From Alicyclobacillus sp. SO9 (GTDB lineage: Bacteria; Bacillota; Bacilli; Alicyclobacillales; Alicyclobacillaceae): DNA of 64,000 nucleotides. The first letter of the stretch is position 1, and each line of letters begins with the position of its first letter. The stretch covers positions 3,968,001-4,032,000 of the forward strand of contig NZ_CP066339.1 in NCBI RefSeq assembly GCF_016406125.1, read 5' to 3'. Shown in pieces: positions 1 to 8,357 of the stretch. The position numbers were made by a program, and so were the translations under genes. The notes under the pieces are model-generated. The model was not told where the DNA came from, ran no database searches, and saw nothing but the letters and a program-made list of their open reading frames with translations.

Positions 1-642
1 GAGTCCCATACCAAAGCCCATTTCTCCCAAAACAAACATTAATCCATCAGAGGAATTTCGTCCTCCAGACCATACTTCCGAGAGAGCCGCTACATCAGCG
101 TTATTTGCTAAGTAACATTTGAAACCAAATTCTTCCGATATTAATCTCTCTATTGGTGCGTTAGACCAGGAATGCGGGAAATCCACGAGATTCAGTATGC
201 TGCCGGTGTTTGAATCAAAGGGACCTGGTACCGCGACTCCGATACCAAGAATGGCACTTTCATCAACAGTACTTTGAAGAAGAAAGTTACGAATGAAGGG
301 GATAATTTTACGCGGTTCATCCACTTCTTCGGTGGCTATAGAAGCACTTTCATGAATGGAACCAAGTAGATTCAGGAGGACAATGCGTGTGGTTTGTCGA
401 CCCAACTCTAGGCCCAACGCAAACATAGAAGATGTGTTTATGCCAACTATGCTGGGGGGCCTTCCTCCGGTCGATGTTCCAGTTCCCTTAGCAACTAGAA
501 ACCCATTTTCAATCAACGAATCAACAAGACGCATGGTAGTTGACATGCCTAGATGAAGCGACTTGGAAATATCCGTTTTAGAGATTTCACCTGTTTCGCG
601 AACAAGTCTCAGGACTCGGGACTCGTTCATTTGCTTAAGCAT
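1..642 (-). CDS. ROK-family transcriptional regulator, C-terminus cut by the window edge
   Basis: The minus strand stays open from 642 off the left edge, so only about 214 residues are present. The first 60 residues form a winged helix-turn-helix (ETGEISKTDISKSLHLGMSTTMRLVDS read in pieces). A ROK sugar-kinase-like domain follows, with the ALGLELGR strand, the GIGVAVPGPFD motif, NLVDFPHSW and the NNADVAALSE segment typical of NagC/XylR regulators. Proteins of this family bind sugar or sugar-phosphate effectors and usually repress nearby catabolic genes. The start is uncertain. ATG at 642 has a poor ribosome site and ATG 630 is in frame. The frame is open further upstream, but a promoter with its -10 at 703-708 argues for a start downstream of about 697. 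A perfect inverted repeat on that promoter suggests autoregulation. The zinc-binding and effector-contact residues lie beyond the window. Confidence 0.85.
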   Translation of the reverse strand, partial: MLKQMNESRVLRLVRETGEISKTDISKSLHLGMSTTMRLVDSLIENGFLVAKGTGTSTGGRPPSIVGINTSSMFALGLELGRQTTRIVLLNLLGSIHESASIATEEVDEPRKIIPFIRNFLLQSTVDESAILGIGVAVPGPFDSNTGSILNLVDFPHSWSNAPIERLISEEFGFKCYLANNADVAALSEVWSGGRNSSDGLMFVLGEMGFGMGL

Positions 643-679
643 AGTTGGTCTATATCGCAAATCAAGCACCCACTCTACC

Positions 680-732
680 CACTTATTTTCTTTCCAAAAA
701 TAAGTGTAAGTCCTGAGCAATGCTGTTGTCAA
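680..732 (-). promoter_or_regulatory. ROK gene promoter with overlapping inverted-repeat operator
   Basis: On the minus strand TTGACA (727-732) is followed after 18 bases by TACACT (703-708). A perfect 10-base inverted repeat (CACTTATTTT at 680-689, AAAATAAGTG at 697-706, 7-base spacer) overlaps the -10 and the start site. That is the place for a repressor operator, and the downstream ROK gene is the obvious candidate for its ligand. The repeat and promoter match are seen directly; binding is inferred. Confidence 0.6.
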
Positions 733-886
733 TTGATTTGGCGAACCATTGTCCCTTGCCATGTCATTGCCGTCGTTCAGGCTCGTACTCTCACTGGAAG
801 ACGCAGCGGAGTTCTGCTGGCGACGCTCAATATTTAGTGCCGCGGTCGTCTTGTTCAAAGCTGTTTTCCACAAAGAACAATGTATC

Positions 887-2584
887 TTATTGCACCTTTT
901 TCCGATAAAACACCCGCGAAACCATTACACCGACAGTGCCTATGGCAATAAACAAAATGGCTCTAATCAGCATCGTCACAGCGGGAATGTCAATGAGAAC
1001 CAGTTTACTTAACGTAACAAACAGAAACACAATGCCAAAGCGTCGAAATGATTGGTTCTGAGCTATGACTCCGTACGTAATTGCACCGATAGAATATGCA
1101 ATCCACACCAGGGACAACACCATATGTTTGGTATCTACCGAATGCAAAACGGTCATCGCCTGTGACTCGTGAGTCAGAAAGAGTCCGAGCACAAAGATGC
1201 CAAGCCATGTCCACCACCAGCGAACCATGGCGATGTCATCCCGCAGAAACAGGTATGTGATAACAAAGGTGACTAGGGTGTAGATGGCCCACGTTACGTG
1301 TTCTAACGCCGGGACGCGGTGACTGAGAAATGGACTGTACACCGCCAACAGTATACTTCCTGCAACCAGAAACAGTACATGTCCTTCTATTCTAGCTGCC
1401 GCTTCTCCTAACCATTCACCAACCACCACAGCTATTGCAACAATCAGCACAAATAGAAAGTAGAACGGTTCAGCACGCATAACGCCCCAAGCCGCCAACG
1501 ATAGATAAATCCAGAACGGGCCAACAGTGAGCATGAGAACTGACCGTTTTTGTTTCCACAACACAATGCTCACGACCAACAGCACCCCTGTAACAAGCCA
1601 AAGGAAAGCGTGCAATCCATCCGGAGTCAGTTCTCCAGTCACCCATAGTGTGCCCAGTCCCAGTGATGCCCACGCCGCGTACCGAAGCGCCCACACTAAC
1701 CGATTGGAAACACGCCCGCCAGCATAAGCAGCCGCAACAAACATCAGCACGGCCTGTATCATCACAGGAATGACAAAACTCCGTTCACGCAAGTCCCTTA
1801 GGGCTGACAGGGTTGCAAATGAGAGATGGAGAGTAATCAGTGCTAGTACAGTCAAAACGATATATCTCTTCATCAGCCCATACAGCAAAAAGCCGAGCGA
1901 AGCGAGAGATTCATAGAGAATGAAGACCACAATAGCAGGATGGTGGCTTTTCACGAGGAACGGCACCAGAATTGCCGCGATGAGTGAAATGACTGCCAAG
2001 GTTTGAGAGCGATGCCGAAGACTCAACAGTACCCCAATAATGACAAACGCGACGTCCAGTCCAAAAGCAAAGGGAGGGGAAATTAGCGAATACAAGGTTG
2101 ATGCGGCGAACGTTGTGAGAGAGGCCAGAGCGACGGCGCCTCCGAGCAAAATTTGTCCAAATACATTGCGCTGCTTTCTCGCTTGTCTTTCCCCGTAAGT
2201 GAGTAATGCCGCAAAACCTGCATAGCCTAGCGCAACCCGCACGGGACGGTTAATCCATCCGGCTTGAACAGCGGCGAGAAAGCCCCAAATTACACCAATT
2301 AATAAAACGACGATGAAGATTCTGGGCATCCATACTTTTCCAAACTGCGTTTCCCAATCCACCTGCGTTCGAGTACCTAAATCATGGGGCTGACTGGACG
2401 ATGACTCAAATTCAGGCACAGCTTGCTCCAGTTGGGGCTTGTTGCTGTCATCGTCCCAAACGGGATGTGCCGCTTCAGAATTTGCAAGGTTAAGACGTTG
2501 CTGCTCCAGTCGCCGAACAATTTTCTCCAACTCGTTAATACGGACTTCCAATCCAATAATCCGCTGTTCATCCCGATGTCTCAT
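887..2584 (-). CDS. DUF2339 family polytopic membrane protein
   Basis: The 565-residue protein begins with a short coiled coil (about residues 3-35, RINELEKIVRRLEQQ). A charged linker follows, and from about residue 90 there are some fifteen hydrophobic segments to the end. The start of the membrane part (WETQFGKVWMPRIFIVVLLIG) and the overall plan of coiled coil plus many helices match the DUF2339 predicted membrane proteins, whose function is unknown. ATG at 2584 has a GGAGG site nine bases upstream. It lies between the amidohydrolase and the ROK gene on the same strand with gaps of about 200 bases. Nothing in its sequence ties it to sugar metabolism, and it may not belong to the cluster. 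Confidence 0.75.
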   Translation of the reverse strand: MRHRDEQRIIGLEVRINELEKIVRRLEQQRLNLANSEAAHPVWDDDSNKPQLEQAVPEFESSSSQPHDLGTRTQVDWETQFGKVWMPRIFIVVLLIGVIWGFLAAVQAGWINRPVRVALGYAGFAALLTYGERQARKQRNVFGQILLGGAVALASLTTFAASTLYSLISPPFAFGLDVAFVIIGVLLSLRHRSQTLAVISLIAAILVPFLVKSHHPAIVVFILYESLASLGFLLYGLMKRYIVLTVLALITLHLSFATLSALRDLRERSFVIPVMIQAVLMFVAAAYAGGRVSNRLVWALRYAAWASLGLGTLWVTGELTPDGLHAFLWLVTGVLLVVSIVLWKQKRSVLMLTVGPFWIYLSLAAWGVMRAEPFYFLFVLIVAIAVVVGEWLGEAAARIEGHVLFLVAGSILLAVYSPFLSHRVPALEHVTWAIYTLVTFVITYLFLRDDIAMVRWWWTWLGIFVLGLFLTHESQAMTVLHSVDTKHMVLSLVWIAYSIGAITYGVIAQNQSFRRFGIVFLFVTLSKLVLIDIPAVTMLIRAILFIAIGTVGVMVSRVFYRKKVQ

Positions 2585-2626
2585 ACCTGATTTCCTCCAC
2601 TCAACATGTGATATGAAGTGAAAGTA

Positions 2627-2788
2627 TCAATCAGTTACTGGTGAATGGTATACACAGCGTTCCCCGAATCTTTCGATAAATATGTTCATAAGTACCATAA
2701 AGCAATTCGCTAAATAGCCCAGAAAATCCTCCTTCATCTGGTCTGAACCACAATCCGGTATAAAGCACCAACGGTGGATAGTGGTCAT
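2627..2788 (-). CDS. possible small protein overlapping the amidohydrolase stop
   Basis: A 53-codon frame starts at an ATG that overlaps the TGA of the amidohydrolase gene (ATGA), an arrangement typical of translational coupling, and ends at a TGA at 2627. The product would be MTTIHRWCFIPDC..., with four cysteines (residues 8, 13, 29 and 45) and a hydrophobic stretch around residues 24-38 (GYLANCFMVLMNIF). I recognise no family. The same bases are also open, without a start, in another minus-strand frame (DHYPPLVLYTGLWF...), which could be the remnant of a longer gene. Either reading may be chance, so confidence is low. Confidence 0.25.
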   Translation of the reverse strand: MTTIHRWCFIPDCGSDQMKEDFLGYLANCFMVLMNIFIERFGERCVYHSPVTD

Positions 2789-3522
2789 AGTTTATAGACT
2801 TTCTTGGCAGTTTTAAAAAGAATCCAGTCTTGGTCTTCGCTCGACAACCCGCAAGTTCTAACCTTACTCAGTTCCGTTCCGCAATTATCGGCATGGTCTG
2901 TTCCAAACATGAACCTTTCGGCCCCGATGTTTAAAACCCAATCCTTTAACAAAAAGCCGCCTGTCCAAGTAATATCAGCGTAAACATTCTCACATTGATT
3001 CAGAACAATAGGAGTTTCTCCTGCCGTCACCATCATGCCGGAATGAGCCAACACTATGGAAACGTCAAAGAACTCCTGTGCAATTGGAAGAATATTGGCC
3101 GGATTTGCGAAAGGAATACCTGCTCCGGTATGAATCATCACAGGTACTCCCAACTCTTGTGCCAGTGCGAATACTTTTCTGCCGTCCCGGCTTCCTGGAT
3201 GTACGCCATGCGCTGCCGTGTGAATCTTGATTCCTACAAATCCGAGATTTTCGATACAGTGTTTTACTTCCCGAGCGTAAACCTCATCAGGCAAATGTGG
3301 ATTTGGATTGGCCATGCCTCTAAATTTGTCGGGAGACTTTTGGATTAATTGATAAATATCATTGTGTTGTTGACGTACCTCCTCAAACGTATGAACTAAT
3401 GCTGGCTGCAGTATCGTAACATCGATTTCATATTCTGAGATTTTCTGAACTTGGTCCGCTTCTGTGAAATTATCATCATAGACGCGGTCATACCCTAAAT
3501 GCGCATGTACGTCAATAATCAT
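2785..3522 (-). CDS. amidohydrolase-related (PF04909-type) hydrolase, possible lactonase
   Basis: The 245-residue protein is a metal-dependent TIM-barrel hydrolase. The HAH metal motif is at residues 6-8, followed by GIKIHTAAHG (about 97-106), MIHTGAG (H131), LAHSG (H160) and the terminal catalytic Asp in FMFGTDHAD (D209). The amidohydrolase-2 family includes sugar-acid lactonases and decarboxylases of non-peptide carbon-carbon bonds. Its place directly after the ApnO-like gene makes hydrolysis of a sugar lactone, for example D-apionolactone to D-apionate, an attractive but unproven role. ATG at 3522 is preceded by GAGGAG at good spacing. The gap of 86 bases to the upstream gene suggests co-transcription. 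Alternative: decarboxylase of an aromatic or keto acid. Confidence 0.75.
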   Translation of the reverse strand: MIIDVHAHLGYDRVYDDNFTEADQVQKISEYEIDVTILQPALVHTFEEVRQQHNDIYQLIQKSPDKFRGMANPNPHLPDEVYAREVKHCIENLGFVGIKIHTAAHGVHPGSRDGRKVFALAQELGVPVMIHTGAGIPFANPANILPIAQEFFDVSIVLAHSGMMVTAGETPIVLNQCENVYADITWTGGFLLKDWVLNIGAERFMFGTDHADNCGTELSKVRTCGLSSEDQDWILFKTAKKVYKL

Positions 3523-3608
3523 TTCAACAGCTCCTCTATGAAATAAAGCGGTCTGTTTACCATCACTAACAGATGGTACTGTACCTTTGCTCGAAATTTG
3601 AAGTGTAA

Positions 3609-4466
3609 TTAATGGCGTACAGGGTGACCCAATTTCAACATTTCCCCAATTACTTCATCCAGTACGTCATCCTCAAATATCTTCTTCCATTCAGTATTGA
3701 TAATGTGTTTTCTGCCATATTCCATCGCAATGTAAGCGGCATCTGAAAATGGGTTTATACCGAGCAATGCGTTGGAAAGGGCTACTTGAATGTGACCGTA
3801 AAGCATAGCTTTTGCCGCTTCTTCAGGCACTCCGCATTTCACTGTTTCTCTCAACACTTCCGTTAAGAAGTCACCAATCATACAAACTGCGACTTCAGTC
3901 AGAGTCGGTTCCAAAATGGCCATTTGCTTCACTGTTGTCCGGTGTAATCTTCCAACCGGTGCATACATTTTCCGAACGATGTCAGAAGCAGCCTCGAACT
4001 TCATCTCATCACCCGCGTACAAGGCAATCACGACATCCTGCTCTGCTGCGATTCCTCCGAAAGAGTCATTATGTTCTTCTTCTGTTAGGTATTTTCCGAA
4101 CACAGACGGATGGCAGGGGTGGGCTACAACTGTGGTTATGTCATCGCGAGTCTGCAATTGTCCGGCGTAAGCAGCAGCCGGATCAAGGATTACATAGGTT
4201 GCATTCGGTCTCATTTTGGGGACAATCTCTTCTGAAACTCTGCCAAGTAAAGTGTCCGGCACAGCTAAAATGACAAACTGACTTGCCGGGATTGCATCGT
4301 CGGACTCAGAAACTATCAAGCCTCTCTCTTCCATTTCCATTCTTTTGCTTTGGGAGTTCTCTACTAGATTCAAACGAAGATGATGGTGTTGCAAAAGATT
4401 TGTGCTAAGCCTGGACCCCATTTTTCCTCCCGCACCAACAATTGTGACCGTTGCTGTTTCACTCAT
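3609..4466 (-). CDS. apnO: NAD-binding dehydrogenase with PGDH_C-type C-terminus, D-apionate oxidoisomerase-like
   Basis: The 285-residue protein has a Rossmann start (TVTIVGAGGKMGSRL, residues 7-20). A C-terminal all-helical half (from about residue 150: EPTLTEVAVCMIGDFLTEVLRETVKCGVPEEAA) resembles the phosphogluconate-dehydrogenase-C family. D-apionate oxidoisomerase, which converts D-apionate to 3-oxo-isoapionate, has this architecture. I chose ATG 4466 because AGGAGG lies eight bases before it; the frame runs 34 codons further up without a good ribosome site. The gene follows an ABC importer and precedes an amidohydrolase, and a DUF1537 kinase and a RuBisCO-like protein occur elsewhere in the window, which supports the apiose reading. 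Family placement is firm; the substrate is inferred. Confidence 0.65.
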   Translation of the reverse strand: MSETATVTIVGAGGKMGSRLSTNLLQHHHLRLNLVENSQSKRMEMEERGLIVSESDDAIPASQFVILAVPDTLLGRVSEEIVPKMRPNATYVILDPAAAYAGQLQTRDDITTVVAHPCHPSVFGKYLTEEEHNDSFGGIAAEQDVVIALYAGDEMKFEAASDIVRKMYAPVGRLHRTTVKQMAILEPTLTEVAVCMIGDFLTEVLRETVKCGVPEEAAKAMLYGHIQVALSNALLGINPFSDAAYIAMEYGRKHIINTEWKKIFEDDVLDEVIGEMLKLGHPVRH

Positions 4467-4482
4467 CCCGTTTGCCTCCTGT

Positions 4483-4617
4483 TCACTCCGGCGAATTTTC
4501 ATTACAGTTTGTCGCCGGACACACCGCTTGCATCCAGTCTGGCGAGAAAACCACATGACATAGAGCATTCCGCCACATGGAACGATGACGTCTGACTCTC
4601 CCGTAACACAGGTCCAT
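4483..4617 (-). CDS. possible 44-residue leader-like ORF before the ApnO-like gene
   Basis: The gap between the solute-binding lipoprotein and the ApnO-like gene contains an ATG at 4617. It is preceded by AAGGAG at acceptable spacing and followed by 44 sense codons. The stop lies 14 bases before the AGGAGG-ATG of the next gene. The peptide has four cysteines and is basic at its N-terminus (MDLCYGRVRRHRSMWRN). No family is recognised. The frame also extends upstream to a GTG at 4668. It could be a coupled small gene or chance. Confidence 0.2.
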   Translation of the reverse strand: MDLCYGRVRRHRSMWRNALCHVVFSPDWMQAVCPATNCNENSPE

Positions 4618-4709
4618 GAGTTGCACCTTCTCCTTGGGAAAGCCTGACGTCATCTCAAGTTCACTCACTCTGTCCTGCTTTACGAAAACTCAAGGGATTT
4701 CACTTTCAC

Positions 4710-6197
4710 TCATTTAACCCCGTACTTTGACAAGTTCCAGTGATTTTGCTGGATGAGTGTGTTCGCCGCTTTCGTCATTGCAGCTTCAGCAGTATTTCCG
4801 AATGATTTTAATGATGTTTGTCCTAATACATATCCTTGAAAGGCTCGGAAAATTGCATCTAACTCCTGTTGGTTTAGGTCAATGCCGCCCATGTTTGATT
4901 CTAGGGGTTGACTTGACAAATTAGCCAAACTTGAAAGTGACGGCAGCGGTTTTGAACCCACGACCGTTGGGACGAATATTCCTTTACTGTTAACGATGGT
5001 TGAATCATGCTTTGGCGTCGTGATGTATTCCAGCCAGTTTACACACGCCTGTTCCTTGGACGTTGTCATCTTGTGGTCTGCCTTAGGCGATGCAATCCCA
5101 TATTGAAGTTGACCATTGGGTCCGCCAACAGCCGCAGAAGAGTTGAAGCTTGTCGCATACTTGGTTGTTGTCTTACTAGGAACGGGATCGGGGAATGTTC
5201 CCCACTTAAAGCTGACCTTGGTTGACTTCAATTGTGACGGAGTCCAAGAGCCTCCAAAATACATAGCAGCCTTTCCTGTTGAAAATGCGCGGAATGCAAG
5301 ATCACCTTGTCCGCTAACACCGGTGGCGTTCTTCTCTAAATAGGGGTAAAAATTCTTCATCATCTGCCAAAACGCCATCCACCTTGGATTTTTATTACTG
5401 AAAACGCCTTTCTTTATGGCAATAACTTGGTCTTCATTGTTCAGTGCAGGCGTACCCGTATAACGCAATGTATTATATTGATTGTGAAATAGATTTGTAT
5501 AGATTAACCGAGAAAACCAGGTAAACTCTCCCTCGCCTTTGGTTGACATGTCCAAAAACACTGGAGTAATACCGGCGTTCTTCAGCTTTTTCGAATCTGA
5601 AATGAACTGAGCCCACGTTTTAGGCGGCTGAGAGATACCTACTTTTGCGAAATCGGCTTTGTTGTAAAACATGCCTTGCCCGACATAGTCACCATGAACC
5701 AAATAGCTGTCGCCATTGGCAGCAGCTGTTTGAGCCATCAGTTTGGGATTTAAGTCTTGCTCCCATGTTTTCCCTGAAACATAGGGATCCGCTTGTTTCA
5801 AGTACGGATTTAAGTTGACGAGAATGTTTTTAGGAAGAGTACTGTTCACGTTCAACCATTGTTCCCACAAAATATCAGGCAATTGCCCTCCTGCTGCCTT
5901 TGTTTTCACCCACGTTCCGTATGAAGAACCAGCTGGTACCTGTATAAATTTGATTGTGATACCAGGATGAGATTTTTCGTACTGCTTGGCCAGTTCTGTT
6001 AGTTTGGTGGTCTTTACCTTAGCGCTCGGCCCGTATTGATCAGCATACATGGTGATGGTCCCTTTAAAAGGTTTGTTTTTACCTCCAGAGGAATTACTGG
6101 TTTGTGCCGAATTTGTAGACCCACATCCTGACAAGAGTAACGAACCGCCCACAACTACAGCGACAGAAACGATACCGTATTTTAGCCTTTTCATCAT
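4710..6197 (-). CDS. ABC transporter solute-binding lipoprotein (family 1)
   Basis: The 495-residue protein starts with a lipoprotein signal (MMKRLKYGIVSVAVVVGG, lipobox LSGC with C25). The mature part has the family-1 extracellular solute-binding fold: ITMYADQYG near residue 48, a PDILWEQW hinge motif and a C-terminal ACVNWLEYITTP segment. It would capture an oligosaccharide at the outer face of the membrane and deliver it to the two permeases encoded just upstream. The start at 6197 (or the next ATG) has AAGGGGA before it. Transcription comes from the promoter at 8236-8264. The substrate is not readable from sequence; neighbours suggest an apiose-, rhamnose- or galactose-containing glycoside. 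Confidence 0.9.
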   Translation of the reverse strand: MMKRLKYGIVSVAVVVGGSLLLSGCGSTNSAQTSNSSGGKNKPFKGTITMYADQYGPSAKVKTTKLTELAKQYEKSHPGITIKFIQVPAGSSYGTWVKTKAAGGQLPDILWEQWLNVNSTLPKNILVNLNPYLKQADPYVSGKTWEQDLNPKLMAQTAAANGDSYLVHGDYVGQGMFYNKADFAKVGISQPPKTWAQFISDSKKLKNAGITPVFLDMSTKGEGEFTWFSRLIYTNLFHNQYNTLRYTGTPALNNEDQVIAIKKGVFSNKNPRWMAFWQMMKNFYPYLEKNATGVSGQGDLAFRAFSTGKAAMYFGGSWTPSQLKSTKVSFKWGTFPDPVPSKTTTKYATSFNSSAAVGGPNGQLQYGIASPKADHKMTTSKEQACVNWLEYITTPKHDSTIVNSKGIFVPTVVGSKPLPSLSSLANLSSQPLESNMGGIDLNQQELDAIFRAFQGYVLGQTSLKSFGNTAEAAMTKAANTLIQQNHWNLSKYGVK

Positions 6198-6318
6198 TGA
6201 ACATCCCCTTATATAGTAAATTTGAACATACTCCGATTTGGCCGTGACGTTCTACGCCACCTCCTCTCAGTAAATTTTGAATATTATGTTATTTAATTTC
6301 TAACAAAGCTCTACTCCA

Positions 6319-7146
6319 TCAGAACTTGATAGCACTGGAAGTCAACCCGCGTAAGAACATTCTCATTGTGAAGACGAATAGGATGATAAGCGGCAGAGCG
6401 GCAATCGTGTACCCAGCAAACATGGGACCATAGTCAATCTGGGAAACAAATTGACTCTGAAATTGCAACAAACCTACGGTAATTGGATATTTACTAGGGT
6501 TATTTAAAACGACCAATGGTACGAGAAACGAATTCCACACCCCAAGCAGGTTCCAAATTGCCATTGTGCCGATGACTGACTTGGCAAGAGGCAACGCAAT
6601 CCGCCAGAAGGCCCTCCATTCAGAACAACCGTCGATTCGTGCGGACTCAAAGATTTCTTCTGGGAGAGAGGCGAATGCTTGGCGCAAGACGAAAATTGTA
6701 AACGCTTGACCGCCAGCTGAAAAAATCAGAATCAAGCCCCACAACGAATTCATTAAACCCAACTGTTTGATTTCTAGAAAGAGAGGAATCAGTGTTAGCT
6801 CAGCAGGAATCATCATCAACGACAGTATGGCAATGTAGAGCGGGCCCTTCATGCGAAAGCGTAAGCGAGCAAAAGCATAAGCTGCTAGAGAGGCCGCAAC
6901 CACAATAATACTGACACTTACAATCGCGACAAAAGCCGTATTCCACATGTACGGTGCAACGGCGGCCCAGGCCTTTGCATAGTTCCCAAAGTGAAGTGGA
7001 AACGTGATGCCAAAGAAACTCTTGTAGAATTGAGCGTTGTTCTTCACAGAAGTGACAAGCATGAAGAAGAACGGGTATACGGACACAATAACCAGGAAAA
7101 TAAGAAAGATATGACTTGGTAAGTCCCGACGTAACGTTTTGAGCAT
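6319..7146 (-). CDS. carbohydrate ABC transporter permease (MalG type)
   Basis: The protein has about 275 residues and six membrane spans. The EAA loop that contacts the ATPase is readable as IFESARIDGCSEWRAFWRIALP. It is the second permease of a CUT1-type sugar importer with the MalF-type gene 12 bases upstream and the binding protein downstream. I prefer ATG 7146 to the ATG two codons earlier, because the GGGGGG ribosome site is seven bases from it and abuts the earlier one. No ATP-binding gene is linked, so the importer must borrow an ATPase of the MsmX/MalK type. Confidence 0.92.
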   Translation of the reverse strand: MLKTLRRDLPSHIFLIFLVIVSVYPFFFMLVTSVKNNAQFYKSFFGITFPLHFGNYAKAWAAVAPYMWNTAFVAIVSVSIIVVAASLAAYAFARLRFRMKGPLYIAILSLMMIPAELTLIPLFLEIKQLGLMNSLWGLILIFSAGGQAFTIFVLRQAFASLPEEIFESARIDGCSEWRAFWRIALPLAKSVIGTMAIWNLLGVWNSFLVPLVVLNNPSKYPITVGLLQFQSQFVSQIDYGPMFAGYTIAALPLIILFVFTMRMFLRGLTSSAIKF

Positions 7147-7158
7147 GTCCATTCCCCC

Positions 7159-8091
7159 CTACGCTTCAAACTCGGTACTAGGTTTAATAAACTTCACCTG
7201 AAGCAGCGTCAGCGCAAGAACGATGATGAATAATATCATAGCGATGGCCATACCCAATCCGAGCTCACCGTTCGTAAACGCCGTAAAGTACATATACAAA
7301 CCTGGAATGTAGGTAGAATAGCCAGGTCCTCCATTCGTTAAAACCAGCGGCAATGCGATGTTTTGTAAAAGGCCTATGATGGTTAATATCATGAGTAGTT
7401 TAATCTGACCCAGAACTAAGGGAACCTCAATCGTGAAGAAACGCCGGATACGGGAAACACCATCAAGTCTAGAAGCCTCGAAAACACTGTCCGGAATGTT
7501 TTGCAATCCTGCATAAAATATCAGCAAATTAAATGGAATGACAAAGGGAAAGCCAACAAAGACTAGAGAATATAAGGCAATGTGAGGTGCTCCCAGCCAA
7601 TTTTGAGTTAACATTCCAAGCCCAATATCTTTTAGAAACGTATCTAGCATGCCAATCTGAGGGCTGTAAATGAAGGACCAGACCATCAATTGAACTATCA
7701 TTGGTACAACCATGGGAATCACAAACAGCACACGATAGATGTACCTTGCCCGCTCACTCTTCAAATGGTATATGACAACCGCAACTATCAACGGAATCGA
7801 TATCTCGAGAATCAGTTTAAAGAAAGACCACACACCCAAGTGAAACATAGATATCCAGAAGAGGTGGTCGGTTAGTACGGAAATGTAGTTCTGAAGCCCA
7901 TTAAAGGCAGGTGGATTAAAGCCATCCCAATGGCTGAAAGAAAAGATAATCGCCATTATCGGAGGATAGTAACTGAACACCAGCATCAACAAAAATGCTG
8001 GAAGCAGCATCCCGTAACCTCGGAAGGAAAAGTATTTTTTCTTTACTGTTCGCTGCCCAACGGGTCGGATGTCACTCTCTAAAGCACTCAC
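7159..8091 (-). CDS. carbohydrate ABC transporter permease (MalF/UgpA type)
   Basis: The 310-residue protein has a basic cytoplasmic N-terminus, then six or seven membrane spans. The EAA motif reads VFEASRLDGVSRIRRFFTIEVP. It is the first permease of a CUT1-type sugar importer and the first gene of its operon. The start is a GTG at 8091 with a G-rich ribosome site about ten bases upstream. A near-consensus promoter and an A/T-rich palindrome shared with the rhamnosidase operon lie in the 266 bases before it. The operon probably continues through the other permease, binding protein, ApnO-like gene and amidohydrolase. Confidence 0.92.
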   Translation of the reverse strand: MSALESDIRPVGQRTVKKKYFSFRGYGMLLPAFLLMLVFSYYPPIMAIIFSFSHWDGFNPPAFNGLQNYISVLTDHLFWISMFHLGVWSFFKLILEISIPLIVAVVIYHLKSERARYIYRVLFVIPMVVPMIVQLMVWSFIYSPQIGMLDTFLKDIGLGMLTQNWLGAPHIALYSLVFVGFPFVIPFNLLIFYAGLQNIPDSVFEASRLDGVSRIRRFFTIEVPLVLGQIKLLMILTIIGLLQNIALPLVLTNGGPGYSTYIPGLYMYFTAFTNGELGLGMAIAMILFIIVLALTLLQVKFIKPSTEFEA

Positions 8092-8235
8092 TTCAAGATG
8101 GCCCCCTTTTAGATACCGTTTTCATAACTGCAGGTTCTGCTTCCGCATCACCTGGGCCAACGCCGCGGGTGAGTTTGATAACACTCTGACGGTCTATCTA
8201 TTTTCAGAATAGACAGTACTGATTTTCTTGCTATT

Positions 8236-8295
8236 ACTATATAAACCCACACTCGCTTTGTCAAGTATGAAATCGTTGTTTCTATATAAAACAAA
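8236..8295 (-). promoter_or_regulatory. sigma-A promoter and palindromic site of the first ABC importer operon
   Basis: On the minus strand TTGACA (8259-8264), 17 bases, TATAGT (8236-8241). Eighteen bases upstream of the -35 lies TTTGTTTTATATA (8283-8295). It forms a near-palindrome with flanking bases (TTGTTT at 8276-8281, AAACAA at 8289-8294). The same element at the same distance and the same TACTTGACA context recur at 44223-44281, which points to one shared regulator, possibly an activator given the position. Confidence 0.65.
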
Positions 8296-8357
8296 TGGCA
8301 ACCCGCAAGTGGATGTAAAAACGTTTATCAGGATGTCCCTAGATTGGGTCAGAACGA

